DNA from: Nematostella vectensis
Taxonomy: Eukaryota > Cnidaria > Anthozoa > Actiniaria > Edwardsiidae
NCBI RefSeq assembly: GCF_932526225.1
Contig: NC_064035.1
Coordinates: forward strand, 4,773,501-4,837,500
Length of the DNA: 64,000 bases
Direction of reading: 5' to 3'
Positions 1 to 14,500 of the stretch are shown here, in pieces. The position numbers and the translations under genes are program-made. The notes beneath the pieces are model-generated. The model worked only from the letters and a program-made list of their open reading frames with translations. It did not search any database and had not been told where the DNA came from. Position 1 is the stretch's first letter; every line of letters starts with the position of its first letter.

Positions 1-3000
1 TCGTGGTTGTACAATCCTTCAAGGAATGGGCATTGTGTTTTGAGGCCAAGGAAATGTACCTGGAGGATCAGAATAAAGGTATCTATTTGTGTCTTGAGCT
101 GTGTTTGCTGATCTCTCTCCCTTGTGTGGTATTTTGAGCGTTTTATTGAGAGGGGTGATTCTGCTTTTCTCTCCTTGTTCGATTTGAGATTTGTCAAAGA
201 ACCTGTGCTATTATTTGGCTTAAGAGTAGATGCCAACACCTTGGTTGGATGCATATCTGCAAGACCATTTATCCCTTAGACTGATGCCTGAGTATCTTCA
301 TCTTGTCGTGTTTATTTTGAATTTATGAATTTTTTGGGTTGTGGGTACTTCCCAAAGCCGGTACAGGCCGGTTCAGGGGTCAATGTGTTTACCAACACAC
401 CCTAAAAATCATGCTTGCCTCACTGCCTGAGAACAATGCATTTTTTGCAAGCTTAGGTGCATACAACAGTGTAGGCAAATTCTGCTTGATATACAAACAA
501 GCCTCCTTTAAGTTATGGCTGATATTCTAACAGATAATTCTTATGTTAAAACCATTAGGGAAACCACAGGGAGCCCAAATTCTATAAAAATATTTGCCTT
601 TATAAATTCAAAGCAGCAGTGTCAACCCACTTTTGGTACTTTTCCTGTATATTCACCGTCAAAGTAATCTTATCACAAAACCTTGCCTGAATCTGATGTT
701 TTCTTGGGCATTTTTTTTCTAAAACAGCTATGCATATCATCCCTATCAATGAGTCCAGTCATGTCCAAGTAAAAAAAATTCTATTTTCTAGGTTAAAGAT
801 ATTCACTTGCTAGAAATGGCATATATGTGATCCAATCCACTGGTGTATGTCACAGCACAAGTCTAAAAAGGTCTAGTTATTTTGATTAAAATCTAGGGGT
901 GGTTGATTAACCCATTGACTCCTGGCTTTTTTGGAGCTGAATTTACAAAAAACAGACTGAAAACAGATAACTCCCCCCCTATTCTGAGTTTTATACAGCC
1001 CGTCAAAGTCAAACACAGCTGCACCTAGTCAGCGGTATCCAAGTTTTCCAACAGTGCTTTGCGGTCCCCACTTTTAATCCCTCGTCGATGTGCTGAAGCC
1101 AGCACAAGTTGATGGTTGCTTGTATTTTTCATCAAAAATACAGCTATGAGCATATTAGGAGAGTGTCTCAGGACATCATGAAGTCTTTTGGGGCATAATT
1201 GAGTGCCTTGCTTATGGATATTTGCAAGCAAAGGTGGATTCATGATGATTTTTTCTTGTTTGGCTTTGCCCGGATGAGAAAATAATTTTCTAATGAATCA
1301 CCACAGCTCTCCTAAATGGTGTCTTTTCTGAAACCAAATTGATTGCAAAATTGTTTACACTGCTATTCTGGGTCTGTATGACCTGGAATTGATTCGTTTG
1401 GCTTCGGGGTGAAAAGACTTATAAAAAACCATCTGACTTTGGGGAGAGGAGTGTTGACTGGCCCTCCCCTCGTGAATTTTCCCCTGTATCTCCCAGAATG
1501 CTTTGCAATACGTAAACATATTTTCGTGGTTGTACAATCCTTCAAGGAATGGGCATTGTGTTTTGAGGCCAAGGAAATGTACCTGGAGGATCAGAATAAA
1601 GGTATCTATTTGTGTCTTGAGCTGTGTTTGCTGATCTCTCTCCCTTGTGTGGTATTTTGAGCGTTTTATTGAGAGGGGTGATTCTGCTTTTCTCTCCTTG
1701 TTCGATTTGAGATTTGTCAAAGAACCTGTGCTATTATTTGGCTTAAGAGTAGATGCCAACACCTTGGTTGGATGCATATCTGCAAGACCATTTATCCCTT
1801 AGACTGATGCCTGAGTATCTTCATCTTGTCGTGTTTATTTTGAATTTATGAATTTTTTGGGTTGTGGGTACTTCCCAAAGCCGGTACAGGCCGGTTCAGG
1901 GGTCAATGTGTTTACCAACACACCCTAAAAATCATGCTTGCCTCACTGCCTGAGAACAATGCATTTTTTGCAAGCTTAGGTGCATACAACAGTGTAGGCA
2001 AATTCTGCTTGATATACAAACAAGCCTCCTTTAAGTTATGGCTGATATTCTAACAGATAATTCTTATGTTAAAACCATTAGGGAAACCACAGGGAGCCCA
2101 AATTCTATAAAAATATTTGCCTTTATAAATTCAAAGCAGCAGTGTCAACCCACTTTTGGTACTTTTCCTGTATATTCACCGTCAAAGTAATCTTATCACA
2201 AAACCTTGCCTGAATCTGATGTTTTCTTGGGCATTTTTTTTCTAAAACAGCTATGCATATCATCCCTATCAATGAGTCCAGTCATGTCCAAGTAAAAAAA
2301 ATTCTATTTTCTAGGTTAAAGATATTCACTTGCTAGAAATGGCATATATGTGATCCAATCCACTGGTGTATGTCACAGCACAAGTCTAAAAAGGTCTAGT
2401 TATTTTGATTAAAATCTAGGGGTGGTTGATTAACCCATTGACTCCTGGCTTTTTTGGAGCTGAATTTACAAAAAACAGACTGAAAACAGATAACTCCCCC
2501 CCTATTCTGAGTTTTATACAGCCCGTCAAAGTCAAACACAGCTGCACCTAGTCAGCGGTATCCAAGTTTTCCAACAGTGCTTTGCGGTCCCCACTTTTAA
2601 TCCCTCGTCGATGTGCTGAAGCCAGCACAAGTTGATGGTTGCTTGTATTTTTCATCAAAAATACAGCTATGAGCATATTAGGAGAGTGTCTCAGGACATC
2701 ATGAAGTCTTTTGGGGCATAATTGAGTGCCTTGCTTATGGATATTTGCAAGCAAAGGTGGATTCATGATGATTTTTTCTTGTTTGGCTTTGCCCGGATGA
2801 GAAAATAATTTTCTAATGAATCACCACAGCTCTCCTAAATGGTGTCTTTTCTGAAACCAAATTGATTGCAAAATTGTTTACACTGCTATTCTGGGTCTGT
2901 ATGACCTGGAATTGATTCGTTTGGCTTCGGGGTGAAAAGACTTATAAAAAACCATCTGACTTTGGGGAGAGGAGTGTTGACTGGCCCTCCCCTCGTGAAT

Positions 3001-6000
3001 TTTCCCCTGTATCTCCCAGAATGCTTTGCAATACGTAAACATATTTTCGTGGTTGTACAATCCTTCAAGGAATGGGCATTGTGTTTTGAGGCCAAGGAAA
3101 TGTACCTGGAGGATCAGAATAAAGGTATCTATTTGTGTCTTGAGCTGTGTTTGCTGATCTCTCTCCCTTGTGTGGTATTTTGAGCGTTTTATTGAGAGGG
3201 GTGATTCTGCTTTTCTCTCCTTGTTCGATTTGAGATTTGTCAAAGAACCTGTGCTATTATTTGGCTTAAGAGTAGATGCCAACACCTTGGTTGGATGCAT
3301 ATCTGCAAGACCATTTATCCCTTAGACTGATGCCTGAGTATCTTCATCTTGTCGTGTTTATTTTGAATTTATGAATTTTTTGGGTTGTGGGTACTTCCCA
3401 AAGCCGGTACAGGCCGGTTCAGGGGTCAATGTGTTTACCAACACACCCTAAAAATCATGCTTGCCTCACTGCCTGAGAACAATGCATTTTTTGCAAGCTT
3501 AGGTGCATACAACAGTGTAGGCAAATTCTGCTTGATATACAAACAAGCCTCCTTTAAGTTATGGCTGATATTCTAACAGATAATTCTTATGTTAAAACCA
3601 TTAGGGAAACCACAGGGAGCCCAAATTCTATAAAAATATTTGCCTTTATAAATTCAAAGCAGCAGTGTCAACCCACTTTTGGTACTTTTCCTGTATATTC
3701 ACCGTCAAAGTAATCTTATCACAAAACCTTGCCTGAATCTGATGTTTTCTTGGGCATTTTTTTTCTAAAACAGCTATGCATATCATCCCTATCAATGAGT
3801 CCAGTCATGTCCAAGTAAAAAAAATTCTATTTTCTAGGTTAAAGATATTCACTTGCTAGAAATGGCATATATGTGATCCAATCCACTGGTGTATGTCACA
3901 GCACAAGTCTAAAAAGGTCTAGTTATTTTGATTAAAATCTAGGGGTGGTTGATTAACCCATTGACTCCTGGCTTTTTTGGAGCTGAATTTACAAAAAACA
4001 GACTGAAAACAGATAACTCCCCCCCTATTCTGAGTTTTATACAGCCCGTCAAAGTCAAACACAGCTGCACCTAGTCAGCGGTATCCAAGTTTTCCAACAG
4101 TGCTTTGCGGTCCCCACTTTTAATCCCTCGTCGATGTGCTGAAGCCAGCACAAGTTGATGGTTGCTTGTATTTTTCATCAAAAATACAGCTATGAGCATA
4201 TTAGGAGAGTGTCTCAGGACATCATGAAGTCTTTTGGGGCATAATTGAGTGCCTTGCTTATGGATATTTGCAAGCAAAGGTGGATTCATGATGATTTTTT
4301 CTTGTTTGGCTTTGCCCGGATGAGAAAATAATTTTCTAATGAATCACCACAGCTCTCCTAAATGGTGTCTTTTCTGAAACCAAATTGATTGCAAAATTGT
4401 TTACACTGCTATTCTGGGTCTGTATGACCTGGAATTGATTCGTTTGGCTTCGGGGTGAAAAGACTTATAAAAAACCATCTGACTTTGGGGAGAGGAGTGT
4501 TGACTGGCCCTCCCCTCGTGAATTTTCCCCTGTATCTCCCAGAATGCTTTGCAATACGTAAACATATTTTCGTGGTTGTACAATCCTTCAAGGAATGGGC
4601 ATTGTGTTTTGAGGCCAAGGAAATGTACCTGGAGGATCAGAATAAAGGTATCTATTTGTGTCTTGAGCTGTGTTTGCTGATCTCTCTCCCTTGTGTGGTA
4701 TTTTGAGCGTTTTATTGAGAGGGGTGATTCAGCTTTTCTCTCCTTGTTCGATTTGAGATTTGTCAAAGAACCTGTGCTATTATTTGGCTTAAGAGTAGAT
4801 GCCAACACCTTGGTTGGATGCATATCTGCAAGACCATTTATCCCTTAGACTGATGCCTGAGTATCTTCATCTTGTCGTGTTTATTTTGAATTTATGAATT
4901 TTTTGGGTTGTGGGTACTTCCCAAAGCCGGTACAGGCCGGTTCAGGGGTCAATGTGTTTACCAACACACCCTAAAAATCATGCTTGCCTCACTGCCTGAG
5001 AACAATGCATTTTTTGCAAGCTTAGGTGCATACAACAGTGTAGGCAAATTCTGCTTGATATACAAACAAGCCTCCTTTAAGTTATGGCTGATATTCTAAC
5101 AGATAATTCTTATGTTAAAACCATTAGGGAAACCACAGGGAGCCCAAATTCTATAAAAATATTTGCCTTTATAAATTCAAAGCAGCAGTGTCAACCCACT
5201 TTTGGTACTTTTCCTGTATATTCACCGTCAAAGTAATCTTATCACAAAACCTTGCCTGAATCTGATGTTTTCTTGGGCATTTTTTTTCTAAAACAGCTAT
5301 GCATATCATCCCTATCAATGAGTCCAGTCATGTCCAAGTAAAAAAAATTCTATTTTCTAGGTTAAAGATATTCACTTGCTAGAAATGGCATATATGTGAT
5401 CCAATCCACTGGTGTATGTCACAGCACAAGTCTAAAAAGGTCTAGTTATTTTGATTAAAATCTAGGGGTGGTTGATTAACCCATTGACTCCTGGCTTTTT
5501 TGGAGCTGAATTTACAAAAAACAGACTGAAAACAGATAACTCCCCCCCTATTCTGAGTTTTATACAGCCCGTCAAAGTCAAACACAGCTGCACCTAGTCA
5601 GCGGTATCCAAGTTTTCCAACAGTGCTTTGCGGTCCCCACTTTTAATCCCTCGTCGATGTGCTGAAGCCAGCACAAGTTGATGGTTGCTTGTATTTTTCA
5701 TCAAAAATACAGCTATGAGCATATTAGGAGAGTGTCTCAGGACATCATGAAGTCTTTTGGGGCATAATTGAGTGCCTTGCTTATGGATATTTGCAAGCAA
5801 AGGTGGATTCATGATGATTTTTTCTTGTTTGGCTTTGCCCGGATGAGAAAATAATTTTCTAATGAATCACCACAGCTCTCCTAAATGGTGTCTTTTCTGA
5901 AACCAAATTGATTGCAAAATTGTTTACACTGCTATTCTGGGTCTGTATGACCTGGAATTGATTCGTTTGGCTTCGGGGTGAAAAGACTTATAAAAAACCA

Positions 6001-8004
6001 TCTGACTTTGGGGAGAGGAGTGTTGACTGGCCCTCCCCTCGTGAATTTTCCCCTGTATCTCCCAGAATGCTTTGCAATACGTAAACATATTTTCGTGGTT
6101 GTACAATCCTTCAAGGAATGGGCATTGTGTTTTGAGGCCAAGGAAATGTACCTGGAGGATCAGAATAAAGGTATCTATTTGTGTCTTGAGCTGTGTTTGC
6201 TGATCTCTCTCCCTTGTGTGGTATTTTGAGCGTTTTATTGAGAGGGGTGATTCAGCTTTTCTCTCCTTGTTCGATTTGAGATTTGTCAAAGAACCTGTGC
6301 TATTATTTGGCTTAAGAGTAGATGCCAACACCTTGGTTGGATGCATATCTGCAAGACCATTTATCCCTTAGACTGATGCCTGAGTATCTTCATCTTGTCG
6401 TGTTTATTTTGAATTTATGAATTTTTTGGGTTGTGGGTACTTCCCAAAGCCGGTACAGGCCGGTTCAGGGGTCAATGTGTTTACCAACACACCCTAAAAA
6501 TCATGCTTGCCTCACTGCCTGAGAACAATGCATTTTTTGCAAGCTTAGGTGCATACAACAGTGTAGGCAAATTCTGCTTGATATACAAACAAGCCTCCTT
6601 TAAGTTATGGCTGATATTCTAACAGATAATTCTTATGTTAAAACCATTAGGGAAACCACAGGGAGCCCAAATTCTATAAAAATATTTGCCTTTATAAATT
6701 CAAAGCAGCAGTGTCAACCCACTTTTGGTACTTTTCCTGTATATTCACCGTCAAAGTAATCTTATCACAAAACCTTGCCTGAATCTGATGTTTTCTTGGG
6801 CATTTTTTTTCTAAAACAGCTATGCATATCATCCCTATCAATGAGTCCAGTCATGTCCAAGTAAAAAAAATTCTATTTTCTAGGTTAAAGATATTCACTT
6901 GCTAGAAATGGCATATATGTGATCCAATCCACTGGTGTATGTCACAGCACAAGTCTAAAAAGGTCTAGTTATTTTGATTAAAATCTAGGGGTGGTTGATT
7001 AACCCATTGACTCCTGGCTTTTTTGGAGCTGAATTTACAAAAAACAGACTGAAAACAGATAACTCCCCCCCTATTCTGAGTTTTATACAGCCCGTCAAAG
7101 TCAAACACAGCTGCACCTAGTCAGCGGTATCCAAGTTTTCCAACAGTGCTTTGCGGTCCCCACTTTTAATCCCTCGTCGATGTGCTGAAGCCAGCACAAG
7201 TTGATGGTTGCTTGTATTTTTCATCAAAAATACAGCTATGAGCATATTAGGAGAGTGTCTCAGGACATCATGAAGTCTTTTGGGGCATAATTGAGTGCCT
7301 TGCTTATGGATATTTGCAAGCAAAGGTGGATTCATGATGATTTTTTCTTGTTTGGCTTTGCCCGGATGAGAAAATAATTTTCTAATGAATCACCACAGCT
7401 CTCCTAAATGGTGTCTTTTCTGAAACCAAATTGATTGCAAAATTGTTTACACTGCTATTCTGGGTCTGTATGACCTGGAATTGATTCGTTTGGCTTCGGG
7501 GTGAAAAGACTTATAAAAAACCATCTGACTTTGGGGAGAGGAGTGTTGACTGGCCCTCCCCTCGTGAATTTTCCCCTGTATCTCCCAGAATGCTTTGCAA
7601 TACGTAAACATATTTTCGTGGTTGTACAATCCTTCAAGGAATGGGCATTGTGTTTTGAGGCCAAGGAAATGTACCTGGAGGATCAGAATAAAGGTATCTA
7701 TTTGTGTCTTGAGCTGTGTTTGCTGATCTCTCTCCCTTGTGTGGTATTTTGAGCGTTTTATTGAGAGGGGTGATTCAGCTTTTCTCTCCTTGTTCGATTT
7801 GAGATTTGTCAAAGAACCTGTGCTATTATTTGGCTTAAGAGTAGATGCCAACACCTTGGTTGGATGCATATCTGCAAGACCATTTATCCCTTAGACTGAT
7901 GCCTGAGTATCTTCATCTTGTCGTGTTTATTTTGAATTTATGAATTTTTTGTGTTGTGGGTACTTCCCAAAGCCGGTACAGGCCGGTTCAGGGGTCAATG
8001 TGTT
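1..8004. repeat. Macrosatellite, 1523-bp unit, about 5.3 copies
   Basis: The unit repeats exactly every 1523 bp: the same short stretch recurs at 339, 1862, 3385, 4908 and 6431. The window opens inside a unit, and the array breaks off at 8004 in the middle of one. Copies are almost identical. One T/A difference separates the first three partial or full copies (for example near 3206) from the last three (near 4732, 6255 and 7775), and a G-to-T change sits near 7952. Each unit holds only small unrelated open frames; the longest, 140 codons on the minus strand, has no family I recognise. Such uniformity points to recent amplification or homogenisation. I see no terminal inverted repeats or transposase. 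It could also be the fragment of a longer mobile element or be affected by assembly. Confidence 0.97.
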
Positions 8005-8582
8005 AAAGTTGTATTACTGTGGTCAGTCGGGCAAGAATTAGCCAGCAATGCTGGCAGGTGCTGGCGCAGTTTGCACGGGGCTTTAAACTCCAATTACTTA
8101 GTGTAGAAAAATGCTGTCATATATCTATTAAAAGACAGTGTACACAATAGAACTTCAAATGATCAATTTGATAACTTAGTGCAAAAAATTGCACTGTTAA
8201 TTATTGCAAGGTTACTACAACAGAAACGTAAACTGAAACTCTTAACATACTATTAAATGTACATCGTGTTATATACACTAAATACAATTTGATATCAATA
8301 ACAATTTGCAATGTCAAAACTAAACACTTTATAGTATAGCTATTTTGACATTACTCTCAACATTACTTGGCTCCCTGTCCAGTGGCATGTCCCCATATAG
8401 CCCATATAAGGGAGTACCCCCGCCCAGGGGTTTACTATATCTCTCAGAGATGCCTCCTGGCTTTTGCATTTAAAATCCTTAAGCGTTTTTATTGGCCAGC
8501 ACTAAAATGTTTTTTATTCAAGCCACCTCTTCCCAAGGCACTGACTAATAAAAAATGATGACAGTTTAATATATTTTTTCAG
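8005..8582. other. Non-array sequence upstream of first recognised NOM1 exon
   Basis: AT-rich single-copy sequence after the macrosatellite stops. A 63-codon open frame at 8367 shows no family features. The pyrimidine-rich stretch ending in CAG at 8580-8582 is the acceptor of the first recognised NOM1 exon, so at least the 3' part is intronic. Confidence 0.6.
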
Positions 8583-11500
8583 ACTCCTTTATCAAATCAA
8601 AACAACCCAGAGCATGAAGCATCTTGTGAAAAAGATGTTCAAACAAAAAAGAAGAGGAATAGAAAGAGAAAGCAAAAGGTTAGTCTTTATGTGTGTGTTT
8701 GTGTTTTTGATAATCTCTCCATTTTAAAGAATTGAAGGATTCAGGAATGCTAGTTATATTAATTCATTTTTCATCCACCAAAAATTTTCGGTTTATATTA
8801 ACCTAGAACATGCGGTATAAGGAGAAAAAGTTGGAATTAAGGAAGGGAGTGTTGTTTATAACTTTGTTTACCTTTTTTGTTTATGTCAGCATTTAAACCC
8901 AACTAAGAGAGACCAAGAAATCCAACGATTGAAGGAAGACAATCTTAAAGAGGAAAAGGAGATCAAGAAACTAGAAAAACTGTTGATGATCAATAAAAAG
9001 AAAAATGTTCCTGAACAGTTTAAATCTGATGGCCTGGACTGTATCCTTTACACAGTTTCAGTTTTCAATGTGCTAAGCTTGAGTCTTGAAATTTGAGTAA
9101 AAATAGGGATTATAAGTGGTGTTGTTAGCATATGTAGAACTTGTGTAATATTACTCTTTTGTAAATTCTTCAAATGATGTGGGACAATGTTTTGTGAAAC
9201 TACTGTTTATACCATAAGCAGAGATAGGAAAGGAAGCAAAGAGGTAAAATTTTTGCTATAATATATGATATTAGTGCATGTGAAGTTCAGCACAAAAGGA
9301 AATGCAAGCAAAGAAGAAAGCAAAAAGGGAAAAAGGTGAACATTTCCATCTCTTTCATCCCATGCTGATTTTCACATGCACATAAGCTCTTTATGCCATG
9401 TGACACAAGGCAATCTTTCCTGCAACCTGCAATGCAATTTTGATGTGCTGCGAGTTGCAAGAAAATGAAGCAAAGGAACATCCTCTTTTTTGCAGCTGCA
9501 ATGCATTTTTGTTGTCGCTTTGCAAGAAGCAGGAAAAATACTATTGGTTTCTACTGTGTATTCACAAAATTGCAACATGCAATTTTGTATATGTTATCAT
9601 TGCATTGCAAGTTGCAAGAAAATAAGTTTCTTGTGTAGCATGTCCTTTACTGTATGTCTCCATCCTTTTCCTTTGTTAGTGACTAAGACTAAACCCTGCT
9701 GTGAATAAAAAATTAAGAAACATCATGCTGGAATTTTAAATAATTTGTTACTGCTTTTAGCTTCTCTAAAATATTCTTTTAGCTATCTGCAGTATCTAGC
9801 CTTGACAATGTGCCTCAGATCTCCTTGAGGTGTGTGAAGGAGGGGAGAATTTGGAGAGTGATTCAGATGACTATAATGTCCTTAGGAATAGGACTCCATC
9901 CCGCCTAAAGGTACTGAAGACATTATTAATAGCAACTCAAGTATGCAAGATATTGTTTAGTTGGCTTCCCTTGATCCACCCACTTGGCTACATACATATG
10001 ATGTCTTTTTCTCAGTGGCATTTTTGTGGGTCCCTTGGTGTGCCTTCAAAGACTGGTGGGTATCCACCAAATTGTGTGCCTTACTCTACCCCTGGTTCAG
10101 TGTCTAGGATAGATGAAGGTGGTTGGGACCCTGGTCCATGGTCATACTAAAGTGTGTATGTAGTTACATGTGTGCCTGGATAAGATTCGGATTGCCTCCT
10201 TGTAAAAAAGGGAAAAATACAATTAAAAAAACAAGTTCATGATAGTCTCATTTGGCAGGGAAAAAGTGTACTGAAAGATCTAAGAACCACTGATGATGCA
10301 GGGAAACAATCTGATGATGAGGCTTCCAATGAGGATGTTGTCTTAAGTGATAACGATTATGAAGATGATGATGGTTACGGCAACAGTGAAAATGATTATG
10401 GTGACAATGAAGATGATGATGACGATAACATTGATGATGATAGCAACTATGATGGCTTCAGTGATGACATTGGAAGTTTAAACAATGAAGACGAAGCTGA
10501 TGTGGATAACAATGGTGATATTGATAATGTAGATAAAGATTTCTTTGATAATGATATCAGTAATAAGAATGACAGTGATAATGGAACCCATAGAGACTCT
10601 ACACTTCACCCAGTGTCTGGAAATGATTTGAAGAGTTCAGAAAAGTATGTGCCACCCCATTTGAGAAATAAAGTATCTGAAACAAACAAAGAACATTTGA
10701 ACAGGATAAGAAAGCAACTGAAAGGACTCCTTAACAAGTACGTATGGCTTTTATTTAGTGTACATACATGTACATCATGCTTCCTTGCTAGAGGATGGAA
10801 CTGTTCAAAGTTCTGACCTAGACTTTGTCACATAATGTCGCATAGTGCTTAATGTTATTATGTATATAATCTTGAATGTCATTTATTTTATGTTCTCCAG
10901 ACTGAGTGAGGGTAATCTTCAATTCATCTGCACTGAAGTAGAGAACCTCTTTACAAAGAACAGCAGAAATGGTAATTTTGTATGAAATGAACTCCTCCCC
11001 GTGCTTAACTTGGAGATCAACTACACAGTGTTGGTTGTTGGTACTCATGGTGCTGAGTGTGTTGCCTATATGGTTGGTATATAATAGTGGTGGTGCTAGT
11101 GATAGTGATTTAGTGATTTATAGTAATAATGTTGTTGTGTGTTTGTTGGTTGTGATATACGTACAGTTTAGTTGATTTGAAGATGGTTACAAACTAATAG
11201 GATATATCACTTTACAGATATGAATGAACTCCTGACAGATCTTATCTCTGGCTCCTGTATCACACCATCTCTTATGCCTTCCAAGCTACTGATGGAGCAC
11301 TGCTTATTAATATCTATCCTCAACTCCAATATTGGCATGGAAGTCGGTTAGTAAATTGTTTTGAATATTGTAGTAAATATGGTGTGCCTTGGAAACTTGT
11401 ATGATTGAAAATTGGGGGTGGTTGCCCTCCCCCTTCCTGTTTTTATTGGTCTTTAATCTACTAACAATTAGCAAAAACATCATATGTATTCCATCATTTG

Positions 11501-14500
11501 TATTGAATATATATTTTTCACTTTTATATTTTTAGGTGCCTTTTTCACCCAGAAGATGGCTCAACTTTTTGATAGTTTTCACAAAACACCAAGTGATGGC
11601 AAAGAAATTTTTAATGTTGTGTCACTTTTCACACATCTCTACAACTTCAAGGTGGTTGACTCTGGTCTTATCTATGATATCATCCGTCATCTTTCAAGAA
11701 GCTTCCTTGAAAGAGACATTGAAATGCTCCTGCTAATCATAAAAAGTGAGTATTCATTACCACTAAGATGGCAAAAGGCATTTGTTTTATCTGCTACAGT
11801 ATGTTGCTCTTTTGGCTCTTTTTCTCTTTCACTGCATGGGGTCATGTTTTTCCTCCAATGGCAATGAAGTATACTCAACACACCTTTGACTACTTTGTCT
11901 GTTGACTTACCTGTGTAGATTCCGGAGCCGACATACGACGAGATGACCCAGGCTCCCTAAAGGTATGCAAAAGTGTCTCAGGTGAAAAGCAGGGTTACAT
12001 ACTGTATAGGTATACAGAGGGAAGAAAGAGGAAGTCGCTTGGATGAGAGGGAGTCCGGGAAAATGAGGGAGAGGGAGAGAGGCATAAATTGGATAATTTG
12101 TGAAAAAAAACTTTTGCTACTCAGAATCACAGTCATGATTCGCATACCATTCCTTATATATACCAATATATTGTTTTTTGCCAGGACATTATTTTACAAA
12201 TCCAGAGTAAAGCAGCATCGATAGACACCTCTAACCAGTAAGTAGGAAGCTTTTAATTTTGGTTTTGATCCCTGTGTCAATTTTGTGTTGTTCTTGGGCA
12301 TTGGTGCAATTGGTGCTGGAGAGACATAATCTCATGGAAACCCTGTGTCAATCATGTTTTGTTCATGATCACGTGTGTTATATGCCGTATTTAATCACGT
12401 ACATAGGATCCCTGTGTCGGCCTTGCATTGCAGTCTGTGGCTCATGCTGGACATAATCTCATGGGATCCCTGTGTCATGTGTTAATCTTGTGTGGTCCTA
12501 GGTCACGTGTGCGGTTCATGTTGGAGATCATCTCAAATCTACGCAACAACAACTTACGGAAGATTCCAGGGTATGACCCTGCGCCTGTGGACCATCTGCG
12601 CAAACTGCAGCGTTCTATCGTGCGGGAGTCAGGTACTGTGTCCTGTATACTTACATATTTAACTATTTTTAAACGTCACATCAAAAGTAAAGATAATAGA
12701 AGTTGTGGGGATTTTATATTTTGCCATAATGATTTTTTGTCTCACAGCCACTTGCAACATATGCTAAACAACAGGCAGAATGAGCCTAGTCTAAACCGTC
12801 AAGCCAGAATCCATCAATTTCCATTTTTTATGTACATTGCATAGTTAATTTGCAACGTGACATGTTCTTCTTTATGTATCCTATTGGGGTACTTTAGTGT
12901 CCACCGCTTGTGTGTATTGTAATAGACTGGTAAAACATGTGCGCAATATTATTTTCCAGGAACAAGCTCTCAGCTTAAAATTACGCTTGAGGATCTTTTA
13001 CAAGCAAACACTAAAGGTGGGTTCACATTTGTAATCCTTTATTTAAGCGACACCAAACAGAAACAGGGCAGACTAAAAAAACTGACAAGAGTTTGGTGTA
13101 TGTAATTTATTTAATATTCTTATCAAAGTCGACGTAGTGTTTTGATTGTTTTCAAGCAAAATGTATTTGAGACATATTCTTCATTGGACACACTGTTAAT
13201 TGTATCCATTTGTTCATTTAACACATTTGTTCATGAGTCACATTGTTTATTGTACCCATGTGTTCATGAGACATGTTGTTCATTGGACCCATGTGTTCAT
13301 GAGAAACGTTCATTAGACACATGTGTTCATGAGGCACGTTGTTCATTGGACACGTGTTCATGAGAAACGTTCGTTAGACACACGTGTTCATGAGGCACGT
13401 TGTTCATTGGACACATTTGTTCATGAGACACGTTGTTCATTGGACCCATGTGTTCATGAGGCACGTTGTTCATTGGACACATGTGTTCATGAGACAGGTA
13501 GTTCATTGGACCCATGTTTTCATGGGACGCGTTCATTTGACCCATGTGTTGATGAGACACGTTGTTCATTGTACACATGTGTTCATGAGACACGTAGTTT
13601 ATTGGACCCATGTTTTCATGAGACGCGTTCATTGGACCCAATTGTTCGTGAGACACTTTGTCCTCTCTAAGGGCGCTGGTGGATCGTGGGCTCAGCGTGG
13701 AGTGGACGACATGAGAGTGGGACCACTGTTACGTCACAACAGTGGAGCTCCAAGTTGTTAGAGCTAGCACGTAAACAGCGCATGAATACTGACGTCCGAA
13801 AAAACGTGTTCTGCCTTATGATGACAAGTGAGGTGAGCAATAAAGCCCAGAAAAGTGCGACTAGGAAGATGACAAACATAAAAAAGGCACAACACTTATC
13901 GTTATTTTATTTCTGTTTTATATTATTGTTAGTACTTATTCGTTTATTTACGTGTTGGATCTTTATTTTAGGATTACATCGATGCATTTGAGAAACTTCT
14001 GAAGCTCAATTTGAAAGAAGTGCAGTCTCGAGAGATCATCCATGTTCTCCTTGAGTGCAGTTTACAGGTGAAATACTAATCTAGAAAAGGGGCAGGCGGT
14101 CTTGCTTTGATTGTGAGATTGCAAAGATCATTTGAGGTGTTCGTTGAAAAAGAAATGTCTCTTTTGTCAGGAAAAATCCTATAACCCGTTCTACGCATAT
14201 CTTGGACAAAAGTTCTGCGAATACAACCGAAGTTACCAGGTATGTTCGCTTCCTAGTAGTCTGGTTCCTGTCACGTGAGTAGGTCGAGCTGATTTTGTTG
14301 CGTTCTCAGATAACCTTCCAGTACTCTCTTTGGGACAAGTTCAAGGTCATCAACACTATGACGTCACAGAGTGCTTTGAACTTGGCGCGGCTGCTCAGCC
14401 ACCTGATCTCTTCCAAAGGGCTTTCTCTCTCTATTTTAAAGGTGAATCTGCCAAACTGTTTTTAATAAAGAAATGTGGTTTGTATCCTCTGGATATCGGC

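Noticed and set aside
1025..1777. Small open frames of 69-140 codons in each 1523-bp unit as genes
   Set aside because: They overlap on both strands, have no recognised motif and are copied only because the unit is copied.
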